Assembly: GCF_019175385.1 (NCBI RefSeq)
Contig: NC_083341.1
Location: 60,421,800 to 60,485,799, forward strand
From: Lycium barbarum
Lineage: Eukaryota; Streptophyta; Magnoliopsida; Solanales; Solanaceae
DNA length: 64,000 bases
Reading direction: 5' to 3'
The notes under the pieces are model-generated. The model saw nothing but the letters and a program-made list of their open reading frames with translations, did no database searches and was not told the origin of the DNA. How positions within the stretch are numbered: the first letter of the stretch is position 1; the number at the start of each line of letters is the position of its first letter. Made by a program: the position numbers and the translations under genes. Positions 46,401-58,390 of the stretch are shown here, piece by piece.

Positions 46401-47304
46401 AATTATTTGATGTATTTAGTACCAACACAGGATATAAAATTCAGCCCAATTAATTGAAAACTTGACAACGATGTAAACATAGAACTACTCCAGTGAATTT
46501 CCAACATTAAAGGTAACTATGGAATTGAACTTATGAACAAAAGGAAGTGATTAAAATAATAATATGAGTAAACAAGACAGACACTTGCCAGAATTAACCA
46601 AGGTGGTGGCCTTTTAAGCTTAAAATCTTCTTTTACATTTTTTAATATAACAATACCATGCATTTGATAAACACGAAATCTGGTTTTACTTTTAACCAGA
46701 CTACTTCGTTTTCTTTTTCCAATTTGCACTTGAAGAGAGAAAAAAAAAAAAAAAAAAAAACTAAAGCTCACTATTAATATTGTTGACAAACGAACTTATA
46801 CAGAGACTTAACAATTATATCAGACATGTAACTAAAATGAAAGCAACTAAAGATTGACATGAATTAATTAAACCAAAACATTCTAAAAGAATAGCATAAA
46901 AGAAGAAATGGACCTTTGTATAGATGAATCTTTGCTTTGGCACATTAATTACACCTCCACTTTAACAAATAATTTTCACTTAAGGATCATCATGGCATTC
47001 TTCCTTTTAATAAATAAAACAAGTCTTTAAATATTTCATGAGAAGCATAAATAAAGTTATGAAACTTGCATGAACTCATATCATTTGAAATCATGTAAAC
47101 AAAGCTTTAAGAGATCAGTAAGACACTTCTTTCATGATGCTATAACATTTAAAACCTTAGTTATAAATATTTATGGATAATGCATGCTTACCCATTCCAA
47201 TCAAACATACATTACCATTCTGAAAACTTTAATTTAACACTTTAACTGCATGTTATTTGTGAGAAAATAACCTCAGTAAAAACATATATTAATTCACCTT
47301 ACGT
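46401..47304. other. AT-rich stretch, probably retrotransposon leader; no gene
   Basis: A 21-base A run near 46739-46760 and A-rich text. Nothing coding was recognised. It ends at the CACTA terminus at 47305. Confidence 0.4.
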
Positions 47305-47650
47305 CACTACAAGAAATATGATTTTTGTACAACTTTTTTGTGGCGACACATAAAGTTGCCGCAAATATAAGGGTATTTGACGACTTGAAGTTGTTGCCAC
47401 AAAAGATTGTTTTAGAGGCGACCTTTCTTGCTTCTACTGAAAATAGCACTTTTAGTGGCGACTGTGGTGAGGTCGCCCCAAAGCAAATGTGTGTTAATTT
47501 TTCTAATGTTACTGCAAAAGTATTAGTGGCGACCCAAAGGTGGTCGTTGTAAAAGATCCTTTGTTGCGACATGGTCGCTGCTAAACGTGCATCTTTAATG
47601 GCAACCTTTCTTGCGCCACTAACTCTTTTCTTTGTTATTCATTTTTGGTT
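47305..47650. mobile_element. One terminus of another CACTA element
   Basis: Starts CACTACAAGAAATATG, the common CACTACAAGAAA terminus, followed by subterminal GTGGCGAC / GTCGCC repeats (47340-47620: TGGCGACACA, GTGGCGACTGTGG, GAGGTCGCCCC, GTGGCGACCC, GGTCGTTG). The inverse terminus was not seen downstream, so either only this end remains or the other end is diverged. Confidence 0.7.
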
Positions 47651-48525
47651 TTGGATGTAAATTCAAGTTTAATAGTTGCGAAGAATTTAATGTATGTTTG
47701 GTCCTTTATTAGTGCAAATATAGGTGTTTAGAGCTATTTCATATGTAAATACATATAAATATACATACCATTATTTTAAAAAGTTTTTATATTTATAGTC
47801 TAGTATTATTCAGATAAATACATAGTGTAATTCATTATATCTAATAATATTTATTTTAAACAAGTACTCATTGATAGAAACACTTTCACGGTACCAGTAT
47901 AACTAATTTTAGGGACATGCTTTAGTAAACTATAATTGAAAAACAAAAATAAATAATATAATGACATTAAAGATATAGAATAATTAGTGACTTTTTTATT
48001 TTTATTATTTTGAGTTCATAAAAAATTATATTTAGGTTCATGATTTAGATAATAAAAAAATGAATTGGAGAAAAACAAACGAATAAACAAATTAAAGGAA
48101 CCCAAATGATTAAAAAGAAGCGCTAATTAAATGGGTTTCCCCTCCTATTTTAGGTACATATGAGACCCAAAATTTCCTCTCCAGATCCACATTTTCCTTC
48201 ATTCCTCGCTTCCACACAATTCTGTTCGATAACGTAGGAAACTGAAAATCAGTGAGAGGATTTCTACAGTCCATGATGATAACCCTTTGTGAACTCTGGT
48301 CATCACTGAACTCTCTCTTACAAGACTCAAGGCGTGCTCTCTCTCAAGGGATGAAAGGTGTCTGCTTTGGGTTTCTCTTTTTCCACAAATCTTATTTGAC
48401 GAAACTAGTGTCTTGTCTGCAGCAATGCCGTTCTTATAATTTTATTTGTTAGTTTTCATTGGGATTTTCATTTCTATTATAAAGAAAATTTAATATCAAC
48501 TTGTCTTTAGAGTTGTATGCTAGTT
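47651..48525. other. AT-rich stretch with a possible gene scrap
   Basis: Mostly AT-rich. 48150-48440 is of more balanced composition (CTCTCCAGATCCACATTTTCC, GATGATAACCCTTTGTGAAC) with a 66-codon frame at 48252-48452 of no recognised family. It could be a 5'UTR/exon scrap carried in the CACTA element. Confidence 0.35.
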
Positions 48526-50119
48526 GTCAGAATGGGCCTCACCAACAAGCTGATAAGTGCGAAGTCTTACTAGGCAGATGCGTCGTCCTGTAAATCAGTA
48601 CCTGCATCGTGAAATGCAGGCCCCCGGGCAATAAAAAGGAGACGTCAGCACATTGAATATACTGGTATGTAAAGCAACTGAATGAAATAACATGGGACAT
48701 GGAAATAACATCATGAAAACTGAAACTGAAACTGGAGCTGAAGTCTGGTCATGAACATGGATACATATAGATATAACATGAGTAAAACATTATAAGTAGG
48801 GAGAGCATTGCATAAACCGACAACATGATATCACCACGTGGGCATGTGGAGTCTGGTACCTCACCGAAGCAGCAGAGCTCCCACACCTTGCCAAGGGTAT
48901 GAGATGAAAACGTGACATGAAAGGATCCAATTAATATAACACGAAGGAATCGTCCTAACTTGGCGGAGCGATCGTTATCCTACGGTGGCTAACGTAGTTT
49001 CAGGCTATTTGAGCCTTCTCGGTAATTAGTGCAACTCCTAAAAATATGAACATGGTATAGTTAGCTAAGAAGCCCATGAATTATATAACTTGCTTGTAAA
49101 CATGATTCTTGCTTGTAATAAAACATGAAGATAATATATAATATAACTTGTATGGAAATATGAAAAACATAGAAGTTCATGAAAATAAACATAGTAATTA
49201 ATAACTTGCATGTAAGAACCCATGGAATGCAAGGTATGGGCATGGATTACAGAATGATTCTCAATAATCAAAATGATGTATTAAGAACACAATGAAGAAT
49301 TTATAACAATTTAATGCATAATATAACATGGGGCATGGACCTAGGGTTATCATGAACATGGTTAAAAACCCTAGTTTTCGTAAAGCTTCATACTTTATGG
49401 AAGAAGTGGTGTGGGGAAGAACAATGATGTTCCCACACGTAGATAGCAACCCTACATACCTGGTAATGCTCCAAGCTTGAAGTAAAAATCTGAACTTAGA
49501 AGAAGAATTCTAATCCTTGGTTTTGGATTCCTTTAGGTGGATTTTCTTGAAAACCCTATGTTAAGAACATGAAATTCCTACTTAAAATTCATGGGTAATT
49601 GATGGAATTCACTTAGGATGGTCTTAAGGAGCTTACCTTGATGTTCGGAGAGGTTGAGAGGAGGGAACTTTCATGTTAGGGCTTGAGAGGAATGAGACTT
49701 ATGAAATAAAAACTGAATTCCCATCTTTTAATTGTCTCAGTCGTGGCACTGTTACGGACCGTGTTACGGTCCATAACACATGTTATGATCCGTAACAGTG
49801 GACCGTAATGCGTGTAAAATTTTCAGCGAGGGTCTGATTTTTGAGGTTGGGTTACGACGACCTATTACGGGCCGTAACATGTGTTACTGTCCGTAACGAT
49901 GAACCGTCCTTTGGTCCCAGTTACGAGACAGTGATTTTGTAAGCCATACCCATTACGGTATGAACGACAATCCGTAACACACATTACAGTCCATCCCTTG
50001 TAGCATAACGTTGGGTTTTCTGAACTGAAACATATTTTTGATTCCAACAGTCTCCTTCTTGGGTTTCTAACCTCCTGAGTCATGAATATGGTTTAGTACG
50101 GATTTTACGAGGTGTTACA
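48526..50119 (-). mobile_element. Partial Ty3/gypsy LTR, same family as 28051-30370
   Basis: On the minus strand it starts TGTAACACCTCGTAAAATCC (50119). The far part (48540-49030) is the complement of 29500-29960 (AATGCAGGCCCCCGGGCAATA, CTTGGCGGAGCGATCG, CTTCTCGGTAATTAGTGCAAC). About 400 bp of the 3' end, including the CA terminus, is missing. 49740-49990 is dense in GTTACGGNCCGTAAC-type inverted motifs. Confidence 0.8.
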
Positions 50120-50120
50120 G

Positions 50121-50390
50121 GTCGTCACCCGATAATCAAGAGAATCAAGAGCCATGTTGAAAGTGGCTTTCCACTCATACTTTAAAATGGACAAAAAGTC
50201 TATAGTCAAGATGAAATGTAAATCCAAAAGTCAAGATAGGCAAGGTACAAAATCAAGAAGGGTCGTCACCCTATAATCAAGAGAATCAAGGGCCATGTTG
50301 AAAGTGGCTTTCCACTAATACTCGAAAATAGACAAAAGTCCATCGTCAAGATGAAATGTAAATCCAAGTCAAGATGGGGAAGATCTGAAC
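50121..50390 (+). repeat. 141-bp tandem duplication (two copies)
   Basis: GTCGTCACCC(G/T)ATAATCAAGAG, then AGCCATGTTGAAAGTGGCTTT, then GTCAAGATGAAATGTAAATCC occurs at 50121-50261 and again at 50262-50390, with small indels. It abuts the LTR terminus at 50119. It looks like part of an old retrotransposon (unknown family). Confidence 0.85.
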
Positions 50391-50634
50391 AATACCATGA
50401 GGAATGTCAATATAAGTGACAAGGTCACTATCACAAAGAATGACAATGTCCCGACAAGAATGCAATAATGCTCAAGCAATCCGTATATGCAAGCGGGTTA
50501 AGTTGTCTTACAAAAATACTTCACATAACACCAATGTGATTTTAACATATTCATGAATCAATTACAAAATTATAACCCTCAACGATAACTAACATATTGA
50601 AGTGTCTCAAGATATTCTTTCTCAACCAACAAAA

Positions 50635-51150
50635 TTGGTTTGGTTCCTTTTTTTTTTCTTTTCAGTTCGATTTTTTTTTTTCGATTTGGTTATCGGTTGC
50701 GTCATATGAGCTAATTGACATAATCAAATAGTTATATTTGAATGACGATTTTGTTTTTATATATATAATGAGAAATAATAATATCAAATTTCTTAAATAT
50801 ATTTTTTAATATAACCACGGGTAAACCTTTAAAAACACAATATTTAAAAGTATATAAATTGATGTTTGTAACCTAAAGATTGAGAATAAGTCATTTTATA
50901 TCCTAATAGAAACAAGTCACTAAGTAAGAAAAGGTTAAAAGTGGTAAAACACTCAAACTCAAACTCCCTTAAGTAATAATTTGATTTTTTTGATTTTTAT
51001 TTTTCTAAATCCTAAACCAAACCAAAATCAAACTTTTAAATTTCTCAATTTGAAACCAAACTAAAAAATCGAAAAACCAATCAAAATTAAAATTTGGTTT
51101 GGTTCGATTTGATTTTTCGGTTTAATCTGAATAATGCACATCCCTAGGGA
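50635..51150. mobile_element. Remnant of a hAT-like 'GGTTTGGTTCGG' element
   Basis: Both sides carry inverse AAACCAAACC / GGTTTGGTT phrases (50636-50700 and 51010-51125), and it ends TGCACATCCCTAGGGA, comparable with the TAGGGGTGTAC terminus of the element at 27693. The left terminus and target duplication were not found. Confidence 0.5.
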
Positions 51151-52347
51151 TGTGTGGTCTCCGGTCTGATTTGGCCAATCTTCCCCTCATGAAATAGCTT
51201 TTTGATTGAGTTACGCCCATGATTTATTTCTTTACGTGAGATCAAAGCAGGACCCATGAAAATTAGATGAAATTTCACCAAAGTTCAAGCTTCCCACAAT
51301 ATCTCAACAAAACAAATTGAAAGACAAGTTCAAGTTTATGCGCAACCTTGGAGCTTTAGTGCTTCTAAAGCTCAAACAAACATGAAGAAGTTATAAATCC
51401 CCAAAGCAACGATCAAGAAAATATGTCGACATGCTTAGCTTTTACAAGTGCCTTATGTACCTTAAATACATAATAGAATACTTTACTTAAGGTCTGGAGC
51501 TTAAATATATAAGAGCTAAATCATGACGAACAAAAACGTGGCTAAATGGGTCACTGCTATTCCTAGTTCTTAAGTAGAAAAATCCGGACAACAATTATGT
51601 CCTGCATCACATATCATTTTTGACATAGTAAACAGAGAAATTAATTTTTTTTGTAAAACATGAAAGTTGTGGGTAATTTTCATATCTTTCTACAGCCTTT
51701 TGAATCACCTTAATCGGAGTTATAGATAAAAAGTTTAGAAATACTAACAACGTCGCAACAAAAATGAAATTTCAATTCTTACCACAAGTGAGAGCAATGA
51801 CTTTTGAATCTTTCAAAGCAAAGGTTAGATTCTTGGTTTAAATAGAAAATATGATGTATTCAACAAAGAGGATTTGATTTCTCACGAGAAAAGTGAAGAG
51901 CTAGGGTTTGAGCTTTAGACTTTAGTAGAGAAGATCCCAATGTAGGAGCTTCTAGAGAAAAAAAAAAGGGGTAAATTTCATCTAAGGCTAGAAATAAATC
52001 TCAAGGATCCAATGACTAGGATATAAAAGCTATTTTCTTGAAATTGGACATGACACCTCCTTATTTTAAACTCCGTAGAGAATAAACCCTTTGTTACTCA
52101 AATTAAATAATTGGCTCAAGAAGATATTTTTCTCTATCTTTTTTTTTTTAATTGTAGTTGACTCCAAAATGTCTAGCTAATTTTTTAATTAATATGCATG
52201 TACTATATTAACAATTTCTTTAAACATAAAGGTTTTTCAAAGTAAATGTCAAATTTGAATTTCAAGAATGGTAAACAAAATATTTATAAGAAAAAATTTA
52301 ATCAATTGTAATGCACATAATAAATCTGAAAAACTCGAGGTGTTACA
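51151..52347 (-). mobile_element. Gypsy LTR fragment (TGTAACACCTCGAG...)
   Basis: On the minus strand it begins TGTAACACCTCGAGTTTTTC at 52347. 51800-51990 reads (complement) as a leader-like TCTTCACTTTTCTCGTGAGA stretch, and 51640-51720 contains the LTR-type phrase AAAGTTGTGGGTAATTTTCAT (plus strand). The distal end was lost against the element remnant at 51150. Confidence 0.5.
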
Positions 52348-53640
52348 TTAGGCATATGAAGTCCTATCAAGATGACTTTGGACGGAAATAACTAATTTAA
52401 GATCAAGACCAAGTAGTGAAGTGTGTAAGAGTTCTTAAACTCGTCTAAGTTTCAATAGGTATGATTTCTAGGCTAGTTTCGTGAAAATCCGTTGAGAATT
52501 TGGGAAATCTTCCTTAATAAAAGTTGTATATCTTTGAAATATCTTTCCAACGATATAAGGTGGAGCTCAAACGGAGTTGTGATAAAAAAGTTATACCCGT
52601 TTTACTGAAGAATGTTTGGGACGCCGGCTGGAATGCAGCCGCAACCCAGAATGTGACGCCGCAAACCCAGATGTCGTATTCACTTCACATTTCAGAAAAT
52701 TTTTAATGTTTCTGGTGTGAATTTTCACCCAGAATGCGACCCGTATGCGATCGCATACTCATTGTAGCATCCCCAACCAAGAAAATTTTGTATAAGAATG
52801 GGATTTTCTTGGAACTTTCAAACTCACTTCTTTTTGGATGAATGTTTTAGGAGAAGACAACTTAGGGCTTCTCAAAACCATACAAGGTGAGTTCCTAACC
52901 ATCTATGATTAAACTATATCAAAGTAACAAGAATTAATATTAGTTCATCTTCTAAAAACCCTAGATTCTTGAAACTCAAGAAAGAGACGAAGATGGGACA
53001 CCTGAGATTCCTTTAAAAAGGTATGTTCCTTGATTTTTCTGATGTTATTGAAAGGGTTTATACTAGAGTAGGTTATCCTATGGGATTAGAATCCATGAAG
53101 GATTCATGGAGTGTTCAAGAGCATGTTTTAGACATGAAAACCGTAGTTTTCAGTAAATGGGGTAGATGGGCGGAATTAGATTAAAGTTTTAATGTTACTT
53201 ATATAAATCAATTGTAGAGTGATTGTTAAACCTTGAAAAACCCATGTGATAGCGTTATAGCAGGATTTGAGGTATGTCACTTTTTCGAACATATTTTTTT
53301 TCAAACGTTTAAGGTGTTGTTTGGCAAGGTTTGTGCGCATGAGGGACAAACCCGCATTAAACCTTTATGTGTATTATATTATATATATGTGTATACATGA
53401 TTTTCCCTTATTGAAGGATGATTGGAATTGAAATATAAAGCTTTAATCTTTGAACATGGATTACTCTATAAGGGATGCTTCAACTTGATTTCAGAAAGCT
53501 TGGATATTTCATATGGTTTGCCCTATGAACGAGTTTCGTTGAATTGAAATTGAATAATGATTTGAACTTGAATTCTAAATCAGTTAATGATATTGGTATA
53601 CCCTTATTAACGGGACGATAAACATAATCCATAACGAACA
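52348..53640 (+). mobile_element. LTR copy, left (pairs with 61063-61935)
   Basis: 52348-53380 aligns with 61124-61935 (TTAGGCATATGAAGTCCTATC, AAGATCAAGNCCAAGTAGTGAAG, CTTTCCAACGNTATAA, GGGACGCC(G/A)GCTGGAATG, CACATTTCAGAA, GATGTTATTGAAAGGGTTTA, GAATCCATGAA(G/A)GATTCATGG). The extreme 5' end is missing. The right copy lacks about 250 bp found here (52770-53030). At 52743-52758 lies the perfect palindrome GTATGCGATCGCATAC. Confidence 0.8.
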
Positions 53641-55278
53641 TGTCACGACCCAAATTACGGATCGTGCGGGCACCTACCTTATTTCCACCTAATAGGCGAA
53701 CCCTTACCAACTAACCCTTCGTAAAGCTGTTTTGAAAAATAAATGCAACCAACACTAGTGAATAAAATAAACATTTCAAAGACATTCCTTAATTAATTAT
53801 AAAAATTCAAATTTCTCAAGGATCTAGTCTGGACCGGTACAAGATCTCTAAATTACAGAGAGATAACACAATTTTAAAAGACACAACTTCCGCCTTCGGA
53901 ATGAGATGTATAGAAGCTGTAGGAAGATATCCGCCACTGCAACTAAGGAAACCTTCAAGCAACAACCTAAAACACATCTACACCCCAAAGGATGTAGTAA
54001 GAGTAGTATCAGTACACCACATGTATTGGTAAGCACAATAGGTCGACTAAGATTAGCTCACATAACACGATATAAAATCAAATAGAATAAACAGATGAGT
54101 ATCGTCGTAATGGGGTCAACTCAACCCACCTTCCTTTATTTATCAACGGATTATGAGGTTACTTGTAAACACTTCATCTCCACAATCACGAGGAAATCAA
54201 TTGTAACTTACCAGAATGAACTATGCCTATATGCCATCTAACCGAAATCAGCTATGTCACCGTTACAGATATGAACACACAAGTATAATACAATTAATGT
54301 TAGCATCGTATCTGTACATACATGATAAATGGTAATGTTTGCCCAAATAGCCATGACCTGCAGGGGACCCATGGTGTCCACGTACCACTCGCTTCGGAAC
54401 TGACCTCGGATCACACGCCTATAACTAGGCCATATCCTCACCCCTGTCAAATGTTCCTTTTCATATTTATATTGCCTTTCTTATCATAAGGTATGTACGT
54501 TCCACAATCAATTTGGAATGTGAGCAATCAATGCATCAATATCACAGAACATAAGTCATCATATCACGAGTCCTAACAAGACTTAAGAAATCAACCTCCT
54601 AATAATTTGAATGCTCTACGAAGATACATACGATAAAAATGCAAGTTATCAGACAACAGCCATATCAAGACTCAGACTCGACTCATCGATAACACAAGTA
54701 AGGAATCACTCTGAATCAACAAGAAGGTAAATACTGACGATTCCCGCATGCTCTATACATAGAATAACAACAACATGAATGCTCGATGATGGCACCTACA
54801 ATTTAGCAATAGGTCACCCCCATCCATGGTACAACAAGATTCTATTATGGCCAACTCGGTAATTGCACATACCCCACCATGCGAACCAGATCAAAGACAA
54901 ACCATATTCACTACTTTGCTTCCCTTCTTGGTATATCAACTACGCATCTTGGTTTACTTATTCACTTAATGGCACGATGCCCATAGAAATAAGTATTTAT
55001 CTTAACCTACTCAATATTCAAATGAACTCTTTGTTCGAAGACCTAATCATACTTTTTCCCGTCAATTCTATAGCATATATACAATTTACTAATCAAAGTC
55101 CAACTCAAGTAAACCATAACCTACCTCGTTGCAGAGCAGCTTTCACGAGCGTTCATGGAATATCCACCATCCCACCTTTGAGTCAAAAACTGTGATAAAG
55201 AAATCTTTAAGGGAGATAGAACAAAGGATGCTTGAAGGGATACTCCACCCTAGTCACCAAGTGTTTTACTCAGAGAAT
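53641..55278 (-). mobile_element. Chromovirus LTR fragment (ends GGGTCGTGACA on minus strand)
   Basis: The plus strand begins TGTCACGACCCAAATTACGGA. The text at 53930-54020 (complement) resembles the R/U5 region of the other chromovirus LTRs (CATCCTTTGGGGTGTAGATG). The 5' terminus (TGTTACACC...) is absent. The sequence stops at 55278, where another LTR begins, so this is a truncated LTR. Confidence 0.6.
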
Positions 55279-56355
55279 TGTTACACCTCAGACATTTCGC
55301 GTCGTCGTGCGGTGATTAAACTAACTCAAGCTAAGGCATACATAAAGTCCCTACAAGTAATAAGAGTATTTAATAATTTTAATTAAGATTCCAAAGACAT
55401 TTGAGGCAAGAGAAGAAAATTCGTCAAGGGCAAGTGGGGTATAAGTGGTATTTAAGAAAGATTTCGCAAACTATCGAGCTAAGGATTGATTAGTAATGTC
55501 TTGGGAAGAAGTTATACGGATATTTAGGTGGTTAATAAAGTATTAAACAAGTGCCAAGAAGGTTCCATAAGGATTGGAAATCGAACGAATCGACGAGAAC
55601 AAGTTCGGGAGAAAGGTGGGTTATATGACCATTTATATGGTCTGTATAACAGTCACAGTGAAGGATCATCACTAGATGACTTATACAGACAGTATAAAAA
55701 TTATACGGACCATATAAGTGTCTGTATAATTCTTGACGGGCAGCTTTGTACTTTTTATAAATATAAGTCCCAAGTTCATATTTTTCATTTGCCATCTTCT
55801 CCACACCTCTCAAGAGCTCTAGAACATTCCATACACTATACAAACATAAATTCAAGGGAGATCAAAGATCAAATACCAAAAATTAGTGGAATCAAGTGCA
55901 AGGATGCTAGCAAGGGTTATGGGAAGCTAGAAATTCCTTTGGAATTGAAGTTGGGGTTTTCTCCAAGTGAAGTATTTTCATCCAAAGCCCATTCCTACAT
56001 AATCAAAGGTGAGTTGTTTTTGTTTATTTCATGTTATTAGGAGTATTGAATGATTGAAAGACTTAGATTATGGAAGAAAATAGAGTAGGAAGTGCAAATA
56101 TGGAAAAGGTGAAATTCTTGAATGGTAACATGACATGAATCATAGTTCTTGACATGCCATGAGTAAAATCTTGTAGTGAATGATGCAATTGGTTTTAAAG
56201 AAGTATTATATGAGAATGGATATGGTATTGTGCCATAGTTATGGTTATGAATGATTTTGATAGGGAATGTGCCTTACATACTCAATTCATTATTCGTACT
56301 GACGTCCTCTCTATTATGGATGCTGTGTTCATGCCCACAGGTAGACAGAGAGACT
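55279..56355 (+). mobile_element. 5' LTR (internally deleted) of the chromovirus at 55-60 kb
   Basis: Starts TGTTACACCTCAGACATTTCG and is co-linear with the 3' LTR at 58038 (CGTCGTCGTGCGGT, GTCCCTACAAGTAA, ACCAAAAATTAGTGGAATC, CATCCAAAGCCCATTCCTAC). It lacks about 950 bp corresponding to roughly 59120-60080, then resumes with CCTTACATACTCA...TTCGTACTGACGTCC...CATGCCCACAGGTAGA and breaks into pol at about 56360. The intact frame 55528-56040 is fortuitous. A TATA-like TTTTATAAATATAAG is at 55756. Confidence 0.85.
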
Positions 56356-57828
56356 ATTTCATTCCTAGATAGGGAAGTGAGAAGGCGCCAATATCAACAT
56401 CCCCAGTTGAGTCACTATAGAGATACACTTCCTCAGAAAGAGAAGTCACTATTCAAGATTTCTACTGATGGAGTTCTCAAGTATCGAGGCAGGCTATGTG
56501 TTCCAGATGTTGCAGGACTACGCCGTCAGATTTTGGAGGAAGTTCATTACTCCCGATATTCTATTCACCCAGCAGAAACAAAGGTGTACCATGATCTCAA
56601 GTTAATGTATTGGTAGGATGGAATGAAGAAGGATATTGCAGAGTTTGCAGTTCAATGCCCAAATTGTCAATAAGTGAAAATTGAACATCAAAAGCCAGGA
56701 GGACTGTTACAAGTCATGGAAATTCCAACCTGGAAATGGGAAGTGATCAACATGGATTTTATTGTAGGTTTTCCTCATTCTCGACGTAAGTATGATTCAA
56801 TATGGGTAATCGTGGACAGTCTTACAAAATCGGCTCATTTTCTTCCAGTCAGAACTATATATTCAGCAGAAGATTATGCAAGGTTGTATCTTAAAGAAAT
56901 AGTGCGACTTCATGGTGTCCCAGTGACTATTTTCACATATAGAAGAGCATAATTTACTGCTAAATTCTGGAAGTCCTTTAAAAAAGGTTTGGGAACTCAA
57001 GTGAGGCTTAACACAACATTTCACCCACAGACTGGTGGACAAGCAAAACGCACGATTCATACCCTGAAAGATATGTTGCGGGCATGTGTACTAGATTTCA
57101 GAGGTAATTGGGATGACTATTTGCCACTTATTGAGTTTGCATATAATAACAGTTATCATTCCAGCATCCAGATGGCTCCGTATGAAGCTCTGTATGGAAG
57201 GAAGTGTAGGTCGCCAATTGGATGGTTCAAAGTCAGAGAGACCCAACTAATAGGTCCATAATTGATTCAGCAAGCGATGAAAAAGATCAAGCTTATCAGA
57301 GACCGATTGTTGACAACCCAGAGTCGCCAAAAATCTTATGTGGACAACCGCCGACGAGACTTGAAATTCCAAATCAATGATTGGGTGTTCTTGAAAGTGT
57401 CACTGATGAAAGGCATAATGAGCTTCGGCAAGAAGGGCAAGCTTAGTCCCCGATATATTCAGCCTTATAAGATTGTACGCAAAGTGGGCCAAGTGGCTTA
57501 TGAATTGGATTTACCTCCAGAGCTTGAATTAGTCCATCTAGTTTTTCATGTGTCAATGCTCCGCAAATGTGTTAGAGATCCATCTAGAATCGTGCCAGTG
57601 GATGATATTCAAGTTACCGAAAGGTTGGCTTATGACGAGGTACCCATTTCCATACTAGATAGGCAAGTGCGGAGACTCAGAAACAAAGAGGTAGCCTCAG
57701 TTAAGGTCATGTGGAGGCATAATAACCGAGAGAAAATGACTTGGGAAGCGAAAGAAAATATGAAGTCCAAATATCTGCATTTATTTCCACCCCTAGAAGA
57801 GGTTCAAGACGAGACGCCATTGGCATAA
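56356..57828 (+). pseudogene. Chromovirus pol remnant: integrase plus chromodomain
   Basis: One frame holds, in order: GAG-pre-integrase/HHCC zinc finger (HYSRYSIHP...YHDL...CPNC, 56555-56670), integrase core (WKWEVINMDFIVGFP, DSIWVIVDSLTKSAHFLPVR, about 56730-56860; EIVRLHGVP), the conserved [23 protein letters not shown] region (about 57140-57205), and a C-terminal chromodomain (FHVSMLRKC... ILDRQVRRLRNKEVASVKVMW, about 57545-57710) of the Tekay/Del type. Four in-frame stops: 56614 TAG, 56671 TAA, 56950 TAA, 57259 TAA. The second catalytic Asp (in DRG) is replaced (FTYRRA), and the catalytic Glu of GQAER is Lys (GQAKR). Gag, protease, reverse transcriptase and RNase H are absent, deleted between the 5' LTR and this piece. 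Dead copy. Confidence 0.93.
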
Positions 57829-57999
57829 GGTATGTAATGCTTTCTTTTAGTATTTTTGGTCGTGTGTGGCCATGTTTTCTTGTTGTTGATGTTGTAGCCC
57901 TATGAGGCGATGTTATTTTGGGTGCTGTGACAGGATCTTAGTGCCATATTACAGGGGAAACTCTTGCGAAATTTCTGTAGAATTCCCGAGAACTTAACA

Positions 58000-58037
58000 T
58001 TCGAGGACGAATGTTCTTAGGGGGGGGGGGGGGGGAG
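58000..58037 (+). promoter_or_regulatory. Polypurine tract region with a 16-G run before the 3' LTR
   Basis: TCGAGGACGAATGTTCTTA, then G16 (58020-58035), AG, then the LTR start at 58038. A purine tract immediately before the LTR is the plus-strand primer of LTR elements. The equivalent tract of the neighbouring element (61050-61062) is GAGAGGGGGATAA. The G16 here looks longer than usual. Confidence 0.75.
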
Positions 58038-58390
58038 TGTTACACCTCGAAAAATTTCATGTCGTCGTGCGGTAAATAGACTAACGCAAGTTAAGGTGTA
58101 CATGATGTCCCTACAAGTAAGAACGAATACTTGATGATTCTAATTAAGATTTCAAAGACATTTGAGGCAAGAGAAGCAAGTTCGTTGAATGAAGTAAAAT
58201 ATAAGTCGTGTTTGGAGAGGTTTTTGCAAGTATCGAGTTAAAGATTTTTTAGTGATGTTTTGAGGAAGTTATAATGCTCCTTATATGGTTATTGAAGTAT
58301 TAAACAAGTGTTAAGAAGATTCTATAAGGATTAGAAATCAAACGAATCGACGAGAAAAATTTCGGAAAAAATTGTGAGTTGTATGACCAT

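Noticed and set aside
48252..48452. 66-codon frame as a possible small gene
   Set aside because: No family features, no homologue seen in the window, position next to a CACTA terminus; kept only as a possible scrap.
47305..50119. Complete CACTA element from 47305 rightward
   Set aside because: No inverse CACTACAAGAAA terminus was found on the right, so only one end is reported.
55528..56040. 170-codon frame before the integrase remnant
   Set aside because: Lies wholly in the 5' LTR; the same region of the 3' LTR (58300-58880) is broken by stops. Not conserved, no domain.
56356..57828. Plant pararetrovirus or other viral origin for the integrase
   Set aside because: The C-terminal chromodomain, flanking LTRs and polypurine tract identify a Ty3/gypsy chromovirus; pararetroviruses lack integrase and LTRs.
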